Origin: Leptolinea tardivitalis
GTDB lineage: Bacteria; Chloroflexota; Anaerolineae; Anaerolineales; Anaerolineaceae
Length of the DNA: 64,000 nucleotides
Direction: 5' to 3'
NCBI RefSeq assembly: GCF_001050275.1
Contig: NZ_BBYA01000012.1
Coordinates: forward strand, 1 to 64,000
In this document: positions 27,262-37,218 of the stretch, one piece after another
How positions within the stretch are numbered: the first letter of the stretch is position 1
How the letters are laid out: every line of letters starts with the position of its first letter
Program-made: the position numbers and the translations under genes
Notes under the pieces: model-generated
What the model was told of the DNA's origin: nothing
Databases searched by the model: none
What the model saw: the letters and a program-made list of their open reading frames with translations, nothing else

Positions 27262-28779
27262 ATGATGGAAACTCCTTATATATTGAGTGCAAAAGGTATT
27301 ACGAAAACCTTCCCAGGGGTTCAGGCTCTGGAAAACGTGGATTTCTCACTCAAGCGCGGTGAAGTTCACGCTTTGATGGGTGAAAATGGGGCAGGAAAAT
27401 CGACTCTAATCAAATGCCTTACGGGTGTAGAACAACCCGATAAGGGAACTATTGAGTTCGATGGGGCCGCGGTTGTAGTTCATTCTCCGCAGCATGCCCA
27501 GGAAATTGGGATCGCCACGGTGTACCAGGAAGTGAACCTGTGCACCAATATTTCTGTGGCTGAGAACGTGATGCTCGGGCATGAACCCAAAGGCGTTCTG
27601 GGTAATATCAGCTGGAAGAAAATGAATGAGCAGGCTGCCCAATCGCTCTCTAAATTGGGCGTCGCTATTGATGTGACAAAACCGTTAGGCATATATTCCG
27701 TGGCCATTCAACAGATGGTGGCCATCACCCGCGCCCTGGAATTCCAGTCGGCAAAAGTGCTGATCCTTGATGAACCAACATCTTCGCTGGATGCCCATGA
27801 AACAAAACAGCTCTTTGATGTAATGCGCAAGTTAAAAAGCGAAGGTATCGGTATTGTTTTCATCACACACTTCCTTGACCAGGTATACGAAGTGACAGAT
27901 CGAATTACTGTTCTTCGCAATGGAAGATATGTGGGAACATTTGAAACCTCCTCGCTTCCCCGGGTGAAGCTAATTGCCAATATGCTTGGCCGCAGTGTTT
28001 CTGACCTGGATGACCTTTCCAGAAGCAAACAGAAGGTTACAAAAGTTGAGGCAGGTCAGGCGGTTCTTGAAACAAAAGAGATGGGTAAGGCGAATTATCT
28101 TGAGCCCACCGATCTTTGTCTGCAGAAAAACGAAGTTGTTGGCCTGGCCGGCCTGCTTGGTTCGGGCCGTACAGAATTGGCCAATTTGATTTTTGGCATT
28201 GAAACACCTGATACCGGTGAATTGCTGATCAATGGCAAGAAAGTCACCAGTTTTTCACCGCTGGATTCACTAAAAAATGGGATCGCCCTGTGCCCGGAAG
28301 ACCGCAAGGCGGCGGGTATTGTCGGCGACCTGACAATTCGCGAGAATATTATCCTGGCGTTACAGGCCAGGTATGGTTGGTTTAAATTCATTCCATTACA
28401 GAAGCAATATGAAATCGCTGACCGGTATATCAAACTGCTGGGTATCGTCACCCCTTCACCCGACCAGTTGACGAAAAACCTCAGCGGCGGCAACCAGCAG
28501 AAAGTCATCCTTGCCCGCTGGCTGGCCACCGATCCGCAGGTGCTCATTTTGGATGAACCCACCCGCGGTATTGACGTAGGCGCCAAAACCGAAATTCAGA
28601 AACTGGTGCTTGACCTGGCCGGTCAGGGAAAATCATGCATCTTCATTTCATCTGAACTTGAAGAGGTTTTACGCTGCAGTCACCGCGTGATGGTTCTCCG
28701 TGATCACAAACTGGTTGCTGAGTTTGGCGAAGAAGTGGATGATCAAACCATTATGCACACCATGGCAGGTGATCTATGA
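27262..28779 (+). CDS. sugar ABC transporter ATPase (two nucleotide-binding domains)
   Basis: This 505-residue protein has two tandem ATPase domains, as in CUT2 sugar importers such as RbsA, AraG and YtfR. The first half has Walker A GENGAGKST, signature in YSVAIQQMVAITRAL, and Walker B KVLILDEPTSSLD. The second half has a relaxed Walker A (GLLGSGRTEL), signature LSGGNQQKVILARWL and LILDEPTRGIDVGAK, as is usual for this class. It drives sugar import through the two permeases. ATG at 27262 is the second gene of the operon; its stop overlaps the next start by ATGA. Confidence 0.94.
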   Translation: MMETPYILSAKGITKTFPGVQALENVDFSLKRGEVHALMGENGAGKSTLIKCLTGVEQPDKGTIEFDGAAVVVHSPQHAQEIGIATVYQEVNLCTNISVAENVMLGHEPKGVLGNISWKKMNEQAAQSLSKLGVAIDVTKPLGIYSVAIQQMVAITRALEFQSAKVLILDEPTSSLDAHETKQLFDVMRKLKSEGIGIVFITHFLDQVYEVTDRITVLRNGRYVGTFETSSLPRVKLIANMLGRSVSDLDDLSRSKQKVTKVEAGQAVLETKEMGKANYLEPTDLCLQKNEVVGLAGLLGSGRTELANLIFGIETPDTGELLINGKKVTSFSPLDSLKNGIALCPEDRKAAGIVGDLTIRENIILALQARYGWFKFIPLQKQYEIADRYIKLLGIVTPSPDQLTKNLSGGNQQKVILARWLATDPQVLILDEPTRGIDVGAKTEIQKLVLDLAGQGKSCIFISSELEEVLRCSHRVMVLRDHKLVAEFGEEVDDQTIMHTMAGDL

Positions 28780-29852
28780 AAAAAAGCAATTTGTTTGATA
28801 AATTCCGCCACAGCCGGCTTTTCTGGCCGTTGATGGCTCTGACCATTCTATTGATCTTTGATGCCTTCTATGCCCCTTCCTTTTTTAAGATCGGCGTTTT
28901 AAACGGTCACCTGTACGGAAACCTGATTGATGTGTTGAACGACGGCGCACCTCTTGCGATTGTGGCCATCGGTATGACACTGGTCATTGCCACGGGTGGT
29001 GTTGACCTTTCTGTGGGTGCTGTGATTGCCATTTCTGCCGCCATGGGTGCCGTTTTGATTAACCCGGCTCTGGGAAATCAATTGATCACCAATGACATCC
29101 TCACCGCCGACAGAACAAATACCCCCCTCGGGTTGATTGTTCTGGCTGACATAGCAGCCGGTACATTATGTGGTTTGTGGAACGGCCTGCTGGTTTCCCG
29201 TGTTCGCATTCAACCGATGGTTGCCACATTGATCCTGATGGTGGCAGGCCGTGGGATTGCCCAGCTAATCACCAACGGCCAGATCATGACGATTTATTAC
29301 ACACCATACTTCTGGTTCGGGAACGGGTTTATCCTGGGTTTGCCGGTTTCCATATATATTGTGGCGCTGGTGTTCGTGATAGCCTGGTTATTGGTGCGTA
29401 AGACGTCCATCGGTCTGTTCATCGAATCGGTGGGTATCAATTCGCGGTCCACTCACTATAGCGGCATCAGTGAAAAGAACGTAAAACTGTTTGCCTATAC
29501 TTTCTGCGGATTTTGTGGTTCTATCGCCGGTCTGATCTTAAGTTCTTATGTGCATAGCTGCGATGCCAACAACATCGGTCTGGCGTATGAATTGGACGCC
29601 ATCCTCTCGGTGGTTATCGGCGGAACACTAATGGCCGGCGGACGTTTTTCAATGGCTTCCAGCATTCTGGGTGCCATGATCATCTGGACATTTACCTTAA
29701 CGATGTACACAATTGGTATTCCGGCAAATACGCTGCTGGCTGCCAAAGCTGTTCTCGTCATGGTCGTCATTCTGCTTTATTCAGACCAGGTTCGCGGCTT
29801 GATTAACCGTCTGGGAACAAAGAAAGGTGGAAGCAATGTGGAATCGAATTAA
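28776..29852 (+). CDS. sugar ABC transporter permease 1 (YtfT-like)
   Basis: This 358-residue membrane protein of the BPD_transp_2 family has about 9-10 helices. Conserved regions include AIVAIGMTLVIATGGVDLSVGAV and AYELDAILSVVIGGTLMAGG, typical of the ribose/galactofuranose permease family. Together with the following permease it forms the membrane channel. The two-permease arrangement with this gene order resembles ytfQ-ytfR-ytfT-yjfF. Translation is coupled to the ATPase gene by an ATGA overlap. Confidence 0.92.
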   Translation: MKKSNLFDKFRHSRLFWPLMALTILLIFDAFYAPSFFKIGVLNGHLYGNLIDVLNDGAPLAIVAIGMTLVIATGGVDLSVGAVIAISAAMGAVLINPALGNQLITNDILTADRTNTPLGLIVLADIAAGTLCGLWNGLLVSRVRIQPMVATLILMVAGRGIAQLITNGQIMTIYYTPYFWFGNGFILGLPVSIYIVALVFVIAWLLVRKTSIGLFIESVGINSRSTHYSGISEKNVKLFAYTFCGFCGSIAGLILSSYVHSCDANNIGLAYELDAILSVVIGGTLMAGGRFSMASSILGAMIIWTFTLTMYTIGIPANTLLAAKAVLVMVVILLYSDQVRGLINRLGTKKGGSNVESN

Positions 29853-30822
29853 ACTCTTCCTCCTGAACAACGGTACATTACTGTTCACAATCTTAATTTT
29901 TGTGGTCGGTTACTTCATCTGCGGCCGTATCTACCCGGCTATGCAGAAGCCGCAAGTGTTTTTCAACCTGTTCATCAACAATGCCAGTCTTTTGCTTTTG
30001 GCCATCGGTATGACGTTTGTGGTGATCTCAAATGGCATTGATCTTTCTGTGGCTTCCATGCTGGCATTAACCACAGTTGCCTCGGCGGCTTTATTAAAGG
30101 CCAATGTCAACCCTTACGTCATCATGCCCCTCATGCTGGTGATGGGTATTTCATTCGGCGCTTTTCAGGGCTTCATTATTCAGCGCTTGAAGGTAGAAGC
30201 CTTTGTGGTGACCCTGATGGGCAGTTTCTTCTGCCGAGGTATGGCCTATATCATCAGTTTGACCTCCGTCACAATTACAGATCCGGTTTACAAATCGCTG
30301 GGTCTGCAAAAAGTATTGATCCCCGGTTTTGGAAAAACCTACGTGTATTTGTATTCTGTAGTGGCCATCATCGTTTTTCTGGCCGCCATCTACATTGCCA
30401 AATACACACGGTTTGGCCGCACCATGTACGCCATTGGGAACAATGAACAGAGTGCCCGGTTGATGGGTCTGCCGGTGGAACGCACCCGTATCCTGGTGTA
30501 TGCCTTCAGCGGTTTCTGCTCGTCATTGGGCGGAATTGCCTTCAGCCTGGCCCTGCTTTCTGGTTATGGTCAGTATGCACCCACCATGGAGATGGATGCC
30601 ATCGCTTCGGTGGTTATGGGCGGCACTCTGTTGACCGGTGGTGTGGGCAATGTGATTGGTACTTTGTTTGGTGTATTGATCAATGGAACGATTGTGAGTG
30701 TACTGCAATTCAATGGAACTCTGAGCTCCTGGTGGACACGCATTGGCGTCGGTGTTTTGACGCTGCTATTCATCGGCATTCAGATGCTCTTCCAATTGGG
30801 TGGTAAGAAAAAAGCTTCCTGA
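29836..30822 (+). CDS. sugar ABC transporter permease 2 (YjfF-like)
   Basis: This 328-residue permease is of the same family as the preceding one, with which it overlaps by 17 bp. Conserved regions are LLLAIGMTFVVISNGIDLSV and EMDAIASVVMGGTLLTGGVG. ATG 29836 is preferred over GTG 29827 because AAAGGTGG stands just upstream. It is the last gene of the transporter operon and is followed by a strong terminator. Confidence 0.92.
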   Translation: MWNRIKLFLLNNGTLLFTILIFVVGYFICGRIYPAMQKPQVFFNLFINNASLLLLAIGMTFVVISNGIDLSVASMLALTTVASAALLKANVNPYVIMPLMLVMGISFGAFQGFIIQRLKVEAFVVTLMGSFFCRGMAYIISLTSVTITDPVYKSLGLQKVLIPGFGKTYVYLYSVVAIIVFLAAIYIAKYTRFGRTMYAIGNNEQSARLMGLPVERTRILVYAFSGFCSSLGGIAFSLALLSGYGQYAPTMEMDAIASVVMGGTLLTGGVGNVIGTLFGVLINGTIVSVLQFNGTLSSWWTRIGVGVLTLLFIGIQMLFQLGGKKKAS

Positions 30823-30857
30823 TCGTTCCGGACAAGACGATTTCAGGGGGGAGCGCG

Positions 30858-30892
30858 AAAAACAACGGCCGGGGGGAAAGGCCGTTGTTTTT
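30858..30892 (+). terminator. intrinsic terminator of the sugar ABC operon
   Basis: AAAAACAACGGCC (30858-30870) pairs with GGCCGTTGTTTTT (30880-30892), a 13-bp stem with a 9-nt loop and a T run within and after the arm. Confidence 0.92.
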
Positions 30893-31009
30893 GCGTATTA
30901 AAATGTTTCGCGATCGCTACGGGCAATTTACGTTGCTGACACCAGCAATTATCAGGTTGGTGAAGGGTATGTTGAAATATATATTTAAAAGGAAGAAGTG
31001 ACGATCATT

Positions 31010-32038
31010 TCAGAACCGTCTGATTGTTTGAGCAATGCAACCATCGGCTGCCAAAGTCAAAGTTTGTAGCCCTTCTGATTCATTGATGTTAATTCGCGGC
31101 AGCTGCAGTAATCTATTCCGGTGATAGGCATACACATTCCCTTGATTTGTGGTGGCTGCTGTTTTGAAACCCAACCGGGAGGCCAGTTTTATCTCACGGT
31201 CAGTCACTTCCAGCGGGGAACCGTACGGATAGGCAAAGTGTTCTGCCCGCAGGCCCGTCTTCTCCCAGATGATCTGCCTGGAATTCTGCATCTCATCCTG
31301 CGCCTCCTGTTCAGTCAATCCGGCGAGAGGTGGGTGAGAACAGGTATGCGCTCCTATGGTCACCAGAGGATCATGCCCCAGAGTATTGATTTGTTCCCAG
31401 GATAAGGCCAGTTTTTGAGTGGCTGATTCAACATCAATGCTCAATGGTTCAAAGACAGCCCTCCAGGCTGCCGAGACTCCACAGCCGGCTTTCAGCACAA
31501 TCTGACAGATGGACTGGAAGGCTGTCTCTTTTTCTTCCAGCGAGTTGCAGATAATGGTGTGTTCTTTCCCATCGAGAGAAAAATGGATTTCCGGCCTGCT
31601 AAGTAGAGTGTCTTCGAGAATATTCCACCAGAATCGGGCTTTACGATCGGGGAAATCTGTCGTGAGATAGATGCAGAAAGGAATGCCTTCTTCCTTTAAT
31701 ATAGGATAGGCTGTGGTCAGGGTATCGGCGTACCCATCGTCAAATGTGAAACAGACAAACCGGGGGGATTTTTCTTTTTTCTGCAACCGCTCTATCATGT
31801 CATCCAGAGAGATGAAATCAAATTCCCGCTGGCGGTAAAAAGCGATCACCGTTCGGAGATGATCGGGAGTCACCTCATATGTCTGGTTGAGGCGGATGCG
31901 CGGCAATCCATCAGGCACGACCACTCGATGGAACATTAATAAGGCACCCATATACGGAGCAAACGGTCTGGCCAGCCGTGACAGGCCGCTGGTAAACAGA
32001 TAGTTATTCCATCGGGCAGATACATTGTAAAATGCCAT
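31010..32038 (-). CDS. NodB-type polysaccharide deacetylase
   Basis: This carbohydrate esterase family 4 protein removes N-acetyl (or O-acetyl) groups from polysaccharides. Motif 1 FTFDDGYADT carries the catalytic and metal Asp residues, motif 2 GAHTCSHPPL the two metal His, and FAYPYGS is motif 3. There is no clear signal peptide, unlike most secreted members. Start ATG 32038 (MAFYNVSARW) was preferred over 32047, but either is possible. It is divergent from the NRPS-like gene and opens the exopolysaccharide island. Confidence 0.85.
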   Translation of the reverse strand: MAFYNVSARWNNYLFTSGLSRLARPFAPYMGALLMFHRVVVPDGLPRIRLNQTYEVTPDHLRTVIAFYRQREFDFISLDDMIERLQKKEKSPRFVCFTFDDGYADTLTTAYPILKEEGIPFCIYLTTDFPDRKARFWWNILEDTLLSRPEIHFSLDGKEHTIICNSLEEKETAFQSICQIVLKAGCGVSAAWRAVFEPLSIDVESATQKLALSWEQINTLGHDPLVTIGAHTCSHPPLAGLTEQEAQDEMQNSRQIIWEKTGLRAEHFAYPYGSPLEVTDREIKLASRLGFKTAATTNQGNVYAYHRNRLLQLPRININESEGLQTLTLAADGCIAQTIRRF

Positions 32039-32250
32039 TGAAATCACCTGACCATTTCAGAAGATATGACCGCCATCATTGAAACCGGCGGATATCTGAT
32101 TATTCTAAACGATGCTGGCACAAAAAACCGGGTGAAAACATTTTACACGGTGTTCTCATCAGAATCACAGCACGCAATACTGGTTATAATACGTAATCCG
32201 TAGGTTTTATGTTGACAATCGGTCATTAAGAAGGGTCGAAAATCGGGCAT

Positions 32251-35200
32251 ATGGCATCAATACCATCCACATTGAGGCTTACAGATCTCGAAAAATCGGC
32301 GATAGTGCGCTATTGCCAGACGAATAGCATCAGCCTGATGCAACTTCTGGTAGCTGCTTTTTCTGCCCTGTTATACCGGTATACTGGCAACGAGAACATT
32401 GCTCTCACAGGTTGCGGCACAGCAGAGCAAACGGACGAAAAACCAACGATTATCAGCCTCTCGGATGACACTCTTTTTTCTGGTCTTCTGGATCAGTTCC
32501 GACCTTTCGCAGAAGCAAATTCTACAGCGATGGAACAGGTCATCCATTCTGACCAGGGCTTTGACCTGATCCTTCATGATTTAACGAAAAATTGGAGCGT
32601 CGGAATTCAAAAAACTGCCGGAATCAATCCCTTCATAACGGCAGATGAGGCGGCCGGGCATCTCTCGGTTCTCTTGCAGGGAATCACTTCTACAGAATCT
32701 CTGAGCGTTATCCGATATCCCCTTTTGACACACGATGAATGGGACAAAATCATCCATCAATGGAACAATACTGAATCTGCGTTGCCGGAGTCTGAGACTA
32801 CGATTCATCAACACATCGCCCGTCAGGTTCACCTTACCCCCGACAATACAGCCATACAAGAAGAATATCGTAAAGCCACCTACAGGGAATTATGGGGATA
32901 TGCCTGCCGAATGGCTGAAAAATTAAAATTGGAAGGCATCACATCGGGTCAGATCATCGGGTTGAATTTTGAATCATCGATCGAGATGATCGGTTCCATG
33001 CTGGCTGTGATGATGAATGGCGCCGCTTTTGTGCTGCTTGACCCCGCTCAACCGGATGCCCGTACAAACCTTATATTAAAGGAAGCAGATGTCCGTTTTC
33101 TTGTTTCCGGTCAGATAAAACCTTCCAGTCTGCGCGATCAGGAAATTAAGATTATAGAACCCATCGATTTCTCCTCTGAATCGTTCAACCATGATCCCGA
33201 TCAAAATCAGATTCCTGAAAATCCCGTCAGTCCCGCAGATATCTGTTTTATCCTGTTCACGTCCGGTTCTACAGGAAAACCAAAAGGTGTACTGCACACC
33301 CACAGGAACATCATCAACCGGTTCTATTCTCTGATGGGCAATGTTCCCATGACAGAGACGGATGTGTTTGTGCAGTCATCTCCCCTGAGTTCGATTGACG
33401 CCATCGATGAAATCCTGTTTCCGCTTTTCTGGGGTGCATCCACATCCATTGTGTCAGGTGGGGCAGTAAAGGATCCGCGGTTGCTGGTACAGATTCTCGA
33501 AAAACGGGCGGTCACCCATATATTGCTGGTACCCTCACTGCTGCGGATGATCCTTGAAATTACTGAAGATGTGGAAACCCGATTAAAACGCCTTACTAAC
33601 TGGATCATCGGTGGAGAAATGTTGGAAGAAGCCCTCTCGCAGGAATTTCACAGGCAGCTTCCCCACGCCAGACTGATTAATTACTATGGCCTTACCGAAG
33701 GAGATGGAACTTTGTTTGATACCGGTAAGGCTCACCCATTTTCTTCTAACCCTCCCATCGGGAGAGCGGCACCGAATGTGCGTGTATATCTCCTGAATTC
33801 TGCCCTCCAACCAGTGCCGGTGGGGGTAATCGGCGAGATCTGCATCGGCGGTAACGGAATTGCCCGAGGATACCTGAATCTTCCAGAGATAAATGCCCAA
33901 CGGTTTATTGACGATTTGTTTGTACCGGGAGACAACAACAAGCTCTTCAGAACGGGCGATCTGGGTCGGTATTTGCCTGACGGCAATATCGAGTATATGG
34001 GGCGCAAGGATTTCCAGGTAAAGATTCGCGGCTTCCGGGTAGAGCTTCAGGAAGTTGAAGGTGAAATCCGCCAGCATCCGGCAGTCAAAGAAGTTGTCGT
34101 TGTCCCGTACAAATCACCCAACCAACAAACTGGTTTTGACCGGCTGGTTGCTTATATTGTCCGGCAGTCTGGACATACAGAATCGGGTAAAGAAATCCGC
34201 GATTTTCTGGAATCCCGTCTGCCAGAATATGCGATACCTGCATTCATTATTCCCATGGAAGCCTTTCCATTGAATCCCAATGGAAAGGTAGACCGCAAAC
34301 AATTGCCGGAACCGCAGATTGAACAGATACAAAAAGATACTGTCATCATTCCTCCCAAAGATCAAACGGAAGAAAAGCTGCTGAAAATCTGGGAAGAGAT
34401 CTTGGGAATCCATCCAATCAGCACCAATGACAGTGTTTTCGATCTGGGTGGTGATTCGCTGTCAGTCATATGCATATTGGTGCAGGTAGAAAGTGAATTC
34501 GGCCGCGATCTGCCTATTGATATCATCTTCCAGGCAGATACCGTGGCGAAATTAGCCGAAATCCTGCGGGGAGAGAAAACACAGGGAACCTGGTCATCAC
34601 TGGTACCCATCCAGGTGAAAGGGACAAAACATCCTCTATACTGTGTCCATGCAGACGGCGGCGTGTTAATATACCGTTCCATCGCCAAGTTGCTCGGTGA
34701 AGATTATCCAGTTTACGGTTTGCAGGCGCAGGGATTGGACGGGAAAACTGAACCCCTGGGGAGTGTAGAGGAAATTGCCGGGCACTATATCACCGAGATG
34801 CGAACCGTGCAGCCTCACGGTCCATATCATTTGTGTGGATTTTCTCTGGGCGGCGCGTTTATTTACGAAATGGCCCGGCAGCTCCGCGAGGCTGGTGAAG
34901 AAGTCAGGCTGGTGGCCTTCTTTGATGCCGGGAGTCCCGATTATCCGAAATTCCCCCGTCAGTCTGCGAAAATCTGGCATAAGATCAGCGTGCATTTAAT
35001 CTCGCTCGGGTTGAAAAATATGCGGGAAAAGTTCGTCTATTTTTCGCACCGCACAAAAGACAGACTCCAGGTGACATTCTTTCCAATCATCGGCGCTGTC
35101 ATGCAGAAATTAAACATGACCATGCCGCACAGCGTACGGTATATTGTGGTACGGCAGACGTTATTAGACGCGGTTGATCGATATCACTTGAAGGGGTATT

Positions 35201-35388
35201 CGGGAGATATTGTAGTTTTCAAAGCCAAGTTGCAACCCGAAGGATGCATTCCTGACCCGACGATGGGCTGGGGGAAGTACGTCACAGGCGATATCAAGAT
35301 TATCGAAATTGAAGGCAACCATAACACCATGATGAAAGACAGGTATCTGAACATGGTGGTGGATAAATTGCGTGAGTTGATTTTGTAA
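32251..35388 (+). CDS. NRPS-like protein: truncated C, adenylation, carrier, thioesterase
   Basis: The 1045-residue protein activates an amino or similar acid, holds it on a phosphopantetheine arm and releases it. Residues 1-185 resemble the end of a condensation domain without the HHxxxDG active site. The adenylation domain (about 185-690) shows LFTSGSTGKPKG, YYGLTEGDGT, LFRTGDLGRYLPDG and NPNGKVDRKQLP. The carrier Ser736 is in DLGGDSLS. The type I thioesterase (about 790-1045) has Ser865 in GFSLGG, an Asp in FFDAGS and His in EGNHNTM. It is followed by exopolysaccharide genes, so it may provide an amino-acid or peptide-like decoration; no other NRPS module is nearby. Confidence 0.88.
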   Translation: MASIPSTLRLTDLEKSAIVRYCQTNSISLMQLLVAAFSALLYRYTGNENIALTGCGTAEQTDEKPTIISLSDDTLFSGLLDQFRPFAEANSTAMEQVIHSDQGFDLILHDLTKNWSVGIQKTAGINPFITADEAAGHLSVLLQGITSTESLSVIRYPLLTHDEWDKIIHQWNNTESALPESETTIHQHIARQVHLTPDNTAIQEEYRKATYRELWGYACRMAEKLKLEGITSGQIIGLNFESSIEMIGSMLAVMMNGAAFVLLDPAQPDARTNLILKEADVRFLVSGQIKPSSLRDQEIKIIEPIDFSSESFNHDPDQNQIPENPVSPADICFILFTSGSTGKPKGVLHTHRNIINRFYSLMGNVPMTETDVFVQSSPLSSIDAIDEILFPLFWGASTSIVSGGAVKDPRLLVQILEKRAVTHILLVPSLLRMILEITEDVETRLKRLTNWIIGGEMLEEALSQEFHRQLPHARLINYYGLTEGDGTLFDTGKAHPFSSNPPIGRAAPNVRVYLLNSALQPVPVGVIGEICIGGNGIARGYLNLPEINAQRFIDDLFVPGDNNKLFRTGDLGRYLPDGNIEYMGRKDFQVKIRGFRVELQEVEGEIRQHPAVKEVVVVPYKSPNQQTGFDRLVAYIVRQSGHTESGKEIRDFLESRLPEYAIPAFIIPMEAFPLNPNGKVDRKQLPEPQIEQIQKDTVIIPPKDQTEEKLLKIWEEILGIHPISTNDSVFDLGGDSLSVICILVQVESEFGRDLPIDIIFQADTVAKLAEILRGEKTQGTWSSLVPIQVKGTKHPLYCVHADGGVLIYRSIAKLLGEDYPVYGLQAQGLDGKTEPLGSVEEIAGHYITEMRTVQPHGPYHLCGFSLGGAFIYEMARQLREAGEEVRLVAFFDAGSPDYPKFPRQSAKIWHKISVHLISLGLKNMREKFVYFSHRTKDRLQVTFFPIIGAVMQKLNMTMPHSVRYIVVRQTLLDAVDRYHLKGYSGDIVVFKAKLQPEGCIPDPTMGWGKYVTGDIKIIEIEGNHNTMMKDRYLNMVVDKLRELIL

Positions 35389-35536
35389 GAGACAATGAAA
35401 AAACAACAGAAATATAACCATTAACAGGTTAGCCTGGTATTGAAATATATGGTTATGGATAGATATTAATAGTAATTTGATAGCAAATAGTAACAAACCA
35501 GATTTCTACCCGCTAAAATTGGTTAGAAGTGGGTTC

Positions 35537-35565
35537 TTGCATCTTGGCAGAATTAATCCTATAAT
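35537..35565 (+). promoter_or_regulatory. sigma-70 promoter
   Basis: TTGCAT (35537-35542), a 17-bp spacer and a perfect TATAAT (35560-35565) lie about 40 bp before the start of the next gene. It probably drives the 35608-38453 group. Confidence 0.8.
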
Positions 35566-35607
35566 GAGATTCCATCTACGGGATTCTTAAATGGCTGGGA
35601 AATCAAG

Positions 35608-36507
35608 TTGAGAAAACTAAAGCTGTCTCTGGTTGTATTATTAATTTATCTGACTCTAACCTTCAATTTTGAGCGGTTGGAGTATAAGGCCGGATTCAGC
35701 GGTGTGGGTGTGCATTCTTTTGTCTATGCCCTTTTAATTTCCGCCATTTTGGTGATATTCCTTGTTCCACAGATCCAGCGGTTCTCGATCTTTATTTTCT
35801 TCTTCCTTACTTCGGTTGTATATTTTGCCTTGAGACTTACGTTTTTCAACGATGCTCCCATCTTTGAGGGCATGTCAACGTATGTGACCATAACGGAATT
35901 AGCCTTTTTGATTTTGGGAATAACACTGGCTTACCGTTGCACAAAATATATGGGGGAATTTGAGAAGTTTGTGGAAGAAGTTTACATTCCCAATCTCGGG
36001 AAACGGATTCTCAACATGGAATCGGCTTCTGAGGAAGTAAAGACAGAATTCATTCGCAGCCGGCGGCATCAAACACCCATGGCTCTGCTCGCCGTTCAGC
36101 CTTCTTCATCCTCGAAAAAAGACGAGGAAGAGATTAAAAGGACTGTGGCAGAAATTCAACGTCATATGACCAGTCGATTTATTTCCGCCAGTCTTGCGAA
36201 AATCATCACCAGTGAAGCCCGCCGGTCTGACCTGATCATAAGCCGTGAAGAAGACGGTCAATTCCTGATTCTGTGCCCGGAAACCAAGGGGACCAGCAGC
36301 CTCGTCCTCGCAGAGCGTATCCGAAAGGCAGCCGAAAAGCACCTGGGTTTGCAAATTAATTACGGGATGGCTTCATTCCCCGAAGAAGCCTATACCTTTG
36401 AAGAAATGGTTCAACGAGCCATATTCCAGATGAATAATGTTCCCACCGATATTAAGGTCGTTGAGCCTTCTTCCCTTGTCTACGAGGAAGCGAACAGAAT
36501 CAAATAA
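35608..36507 (+). CDS. membrane protein with degenerate GGDEF domain
   Basis: Residues 1-110 hold four predicted membrane helices. A soluble part follows whose C-terminal 150 residues fit a GGDEF fold: MALLAVQPSSSSKK, SARRSDLIISREEDGQFLIL, then LAERIRKAAEKHLGLQINYGMASFPEEA. The active-site GGDEF is replaced by EDGQF (215-219), so cyclase activity is not expected. An RxxD motif (Arg205-Arg-Ser-Asp208) sits just upstream, near the place of the c-di-GMP inhibitory site, with one extra residue of spacing. It may be a c-di-GMP sensor for the polysaccharide genes that follow. The start is a TTG 43 bp after the promoter -10; no ATG is in frame. Confidence 0.75.
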   Translation: MRKLKLSLVVLLIYLTLTFNFERLEYKAGFSGVGVHSFVYALLISAILVIFLVPQIQRFSIFIFFFLTSVVYFALRLTFFNDAPIFEGMSTYVTITELAFLILGITLAYRCTKYMGEFEKFVEEVYIPNLGKRILNMESASEEVKTEFIRSRRHQTPMALLAVQPSSSSKKDEEEIKRTVAEIQRHMTSRFISASLAKIITSEARRSDLIISREEDGQFLILCPETKGTSSLVLAERIRKAAEKHLGLQINYGMASFPEEAYTFEEMVQRAIFQMNNVPTDIKVVEPSSLVYEEANRIK

Positions 36508-36531
36508 TCTTTTTCCCCTTATAATCAAGTA

Positions 36532-37218
36532 ATGAGTAAAAAGCAGCCTCTTCCACCGGAAGCCATTGCAGCCTGGTTAGATAAATTCCCTCCTGAAAAG
36601 AGAATGTTTAAAGGGAAAACATATCTGGTACTTAAGCGGATTATGGATTTATCCATAATCTTTCTTTCAGCCCCTTTCTGGATACCTGTTCTGGCATTGG
36701 TAGCACTCGCCATAAAAATTGATTCTCCCGGCGCACCAGTTCTCTTTATTCAAGAGCGTACTGGAAAAGGCGGGCGCCGGATAAAAATGTATAAATTCCG
36801 CACAATGGTACCCAATGCAGAAGAGTTGAAAATTAAATATGCCGACCGCAATGAACTGCAATGGCCCGATTTTAAGATCACAAACGACCCTCGTATCACC
36901 AGGGTTGGAAAATTCCTTCGGAAAACAAGCCTTGACGAAACACCCCAGTTGTTTAACATCATTAAAGGCGAAATGAGCCTGGTCGGTCCGCGGCCTACCT
37001 CATTCAGTGCAAAGACGTACCGACTATGGCAGACCGAACGATTGGACGTGACCCCCGGGTTAACCGGTCTCTGGCAAATCTTTGGCCGGGCTGCGTATGA
37101 ATTTGATGACCGTCTGCGCCTGGATATCGCTTATATTGACAGACGCTCGATCTGGATGGATATCAACATCCTGTTTGAAACTGTCTGGGCGGTATTTTCA
37201 CAACGGGGTGCTCATTGA
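36532..37218 (+). CDS. initiating phosphoglycosyl transferase (sugar transferase)
   Basis: This monotopic phosphoglycosyl transferase moves a sugar-1-phosphate from a UDP-sugar to undecaprenyl phosphate, the first step of polymer assembly. The 228-residue protein has the re-entrant membrane helix (about residues 38-62), KMYKFRTMVPNAEEL, the catalytic Asp-Glu in TSLDETPQLFNIIKGEMS, SLVGPRP and DVTPGLTGLWQIFGR. It is the short form without the N-terminal membrane domain. It contrasts with the second transferase at 55075-56541, which lacks the Asp-Glu pair. Its stop overlaps the next gene's TTG start. Confidence 0.92.
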   Translation: MSKKQPLPPEAIAAWLDKFPPEKRMFKGKTYLVLKRIMDLSIIFLSAPFWIPVLALVALAIKIDSPGAPVLFIQERTGKGGRRIKMYKFRTMVPNAEELKIKYADRNELQWPDFKITNDPRITRVGKFLRKTSLDETPQLFNIIKGEMSLVGPRPTSFSAKTYRLWQTERLDVTPGLTGLWQIFGRAAYEFDDRLRLDIAYIDRRSIWMDINILFETVWAVFSQRGAH

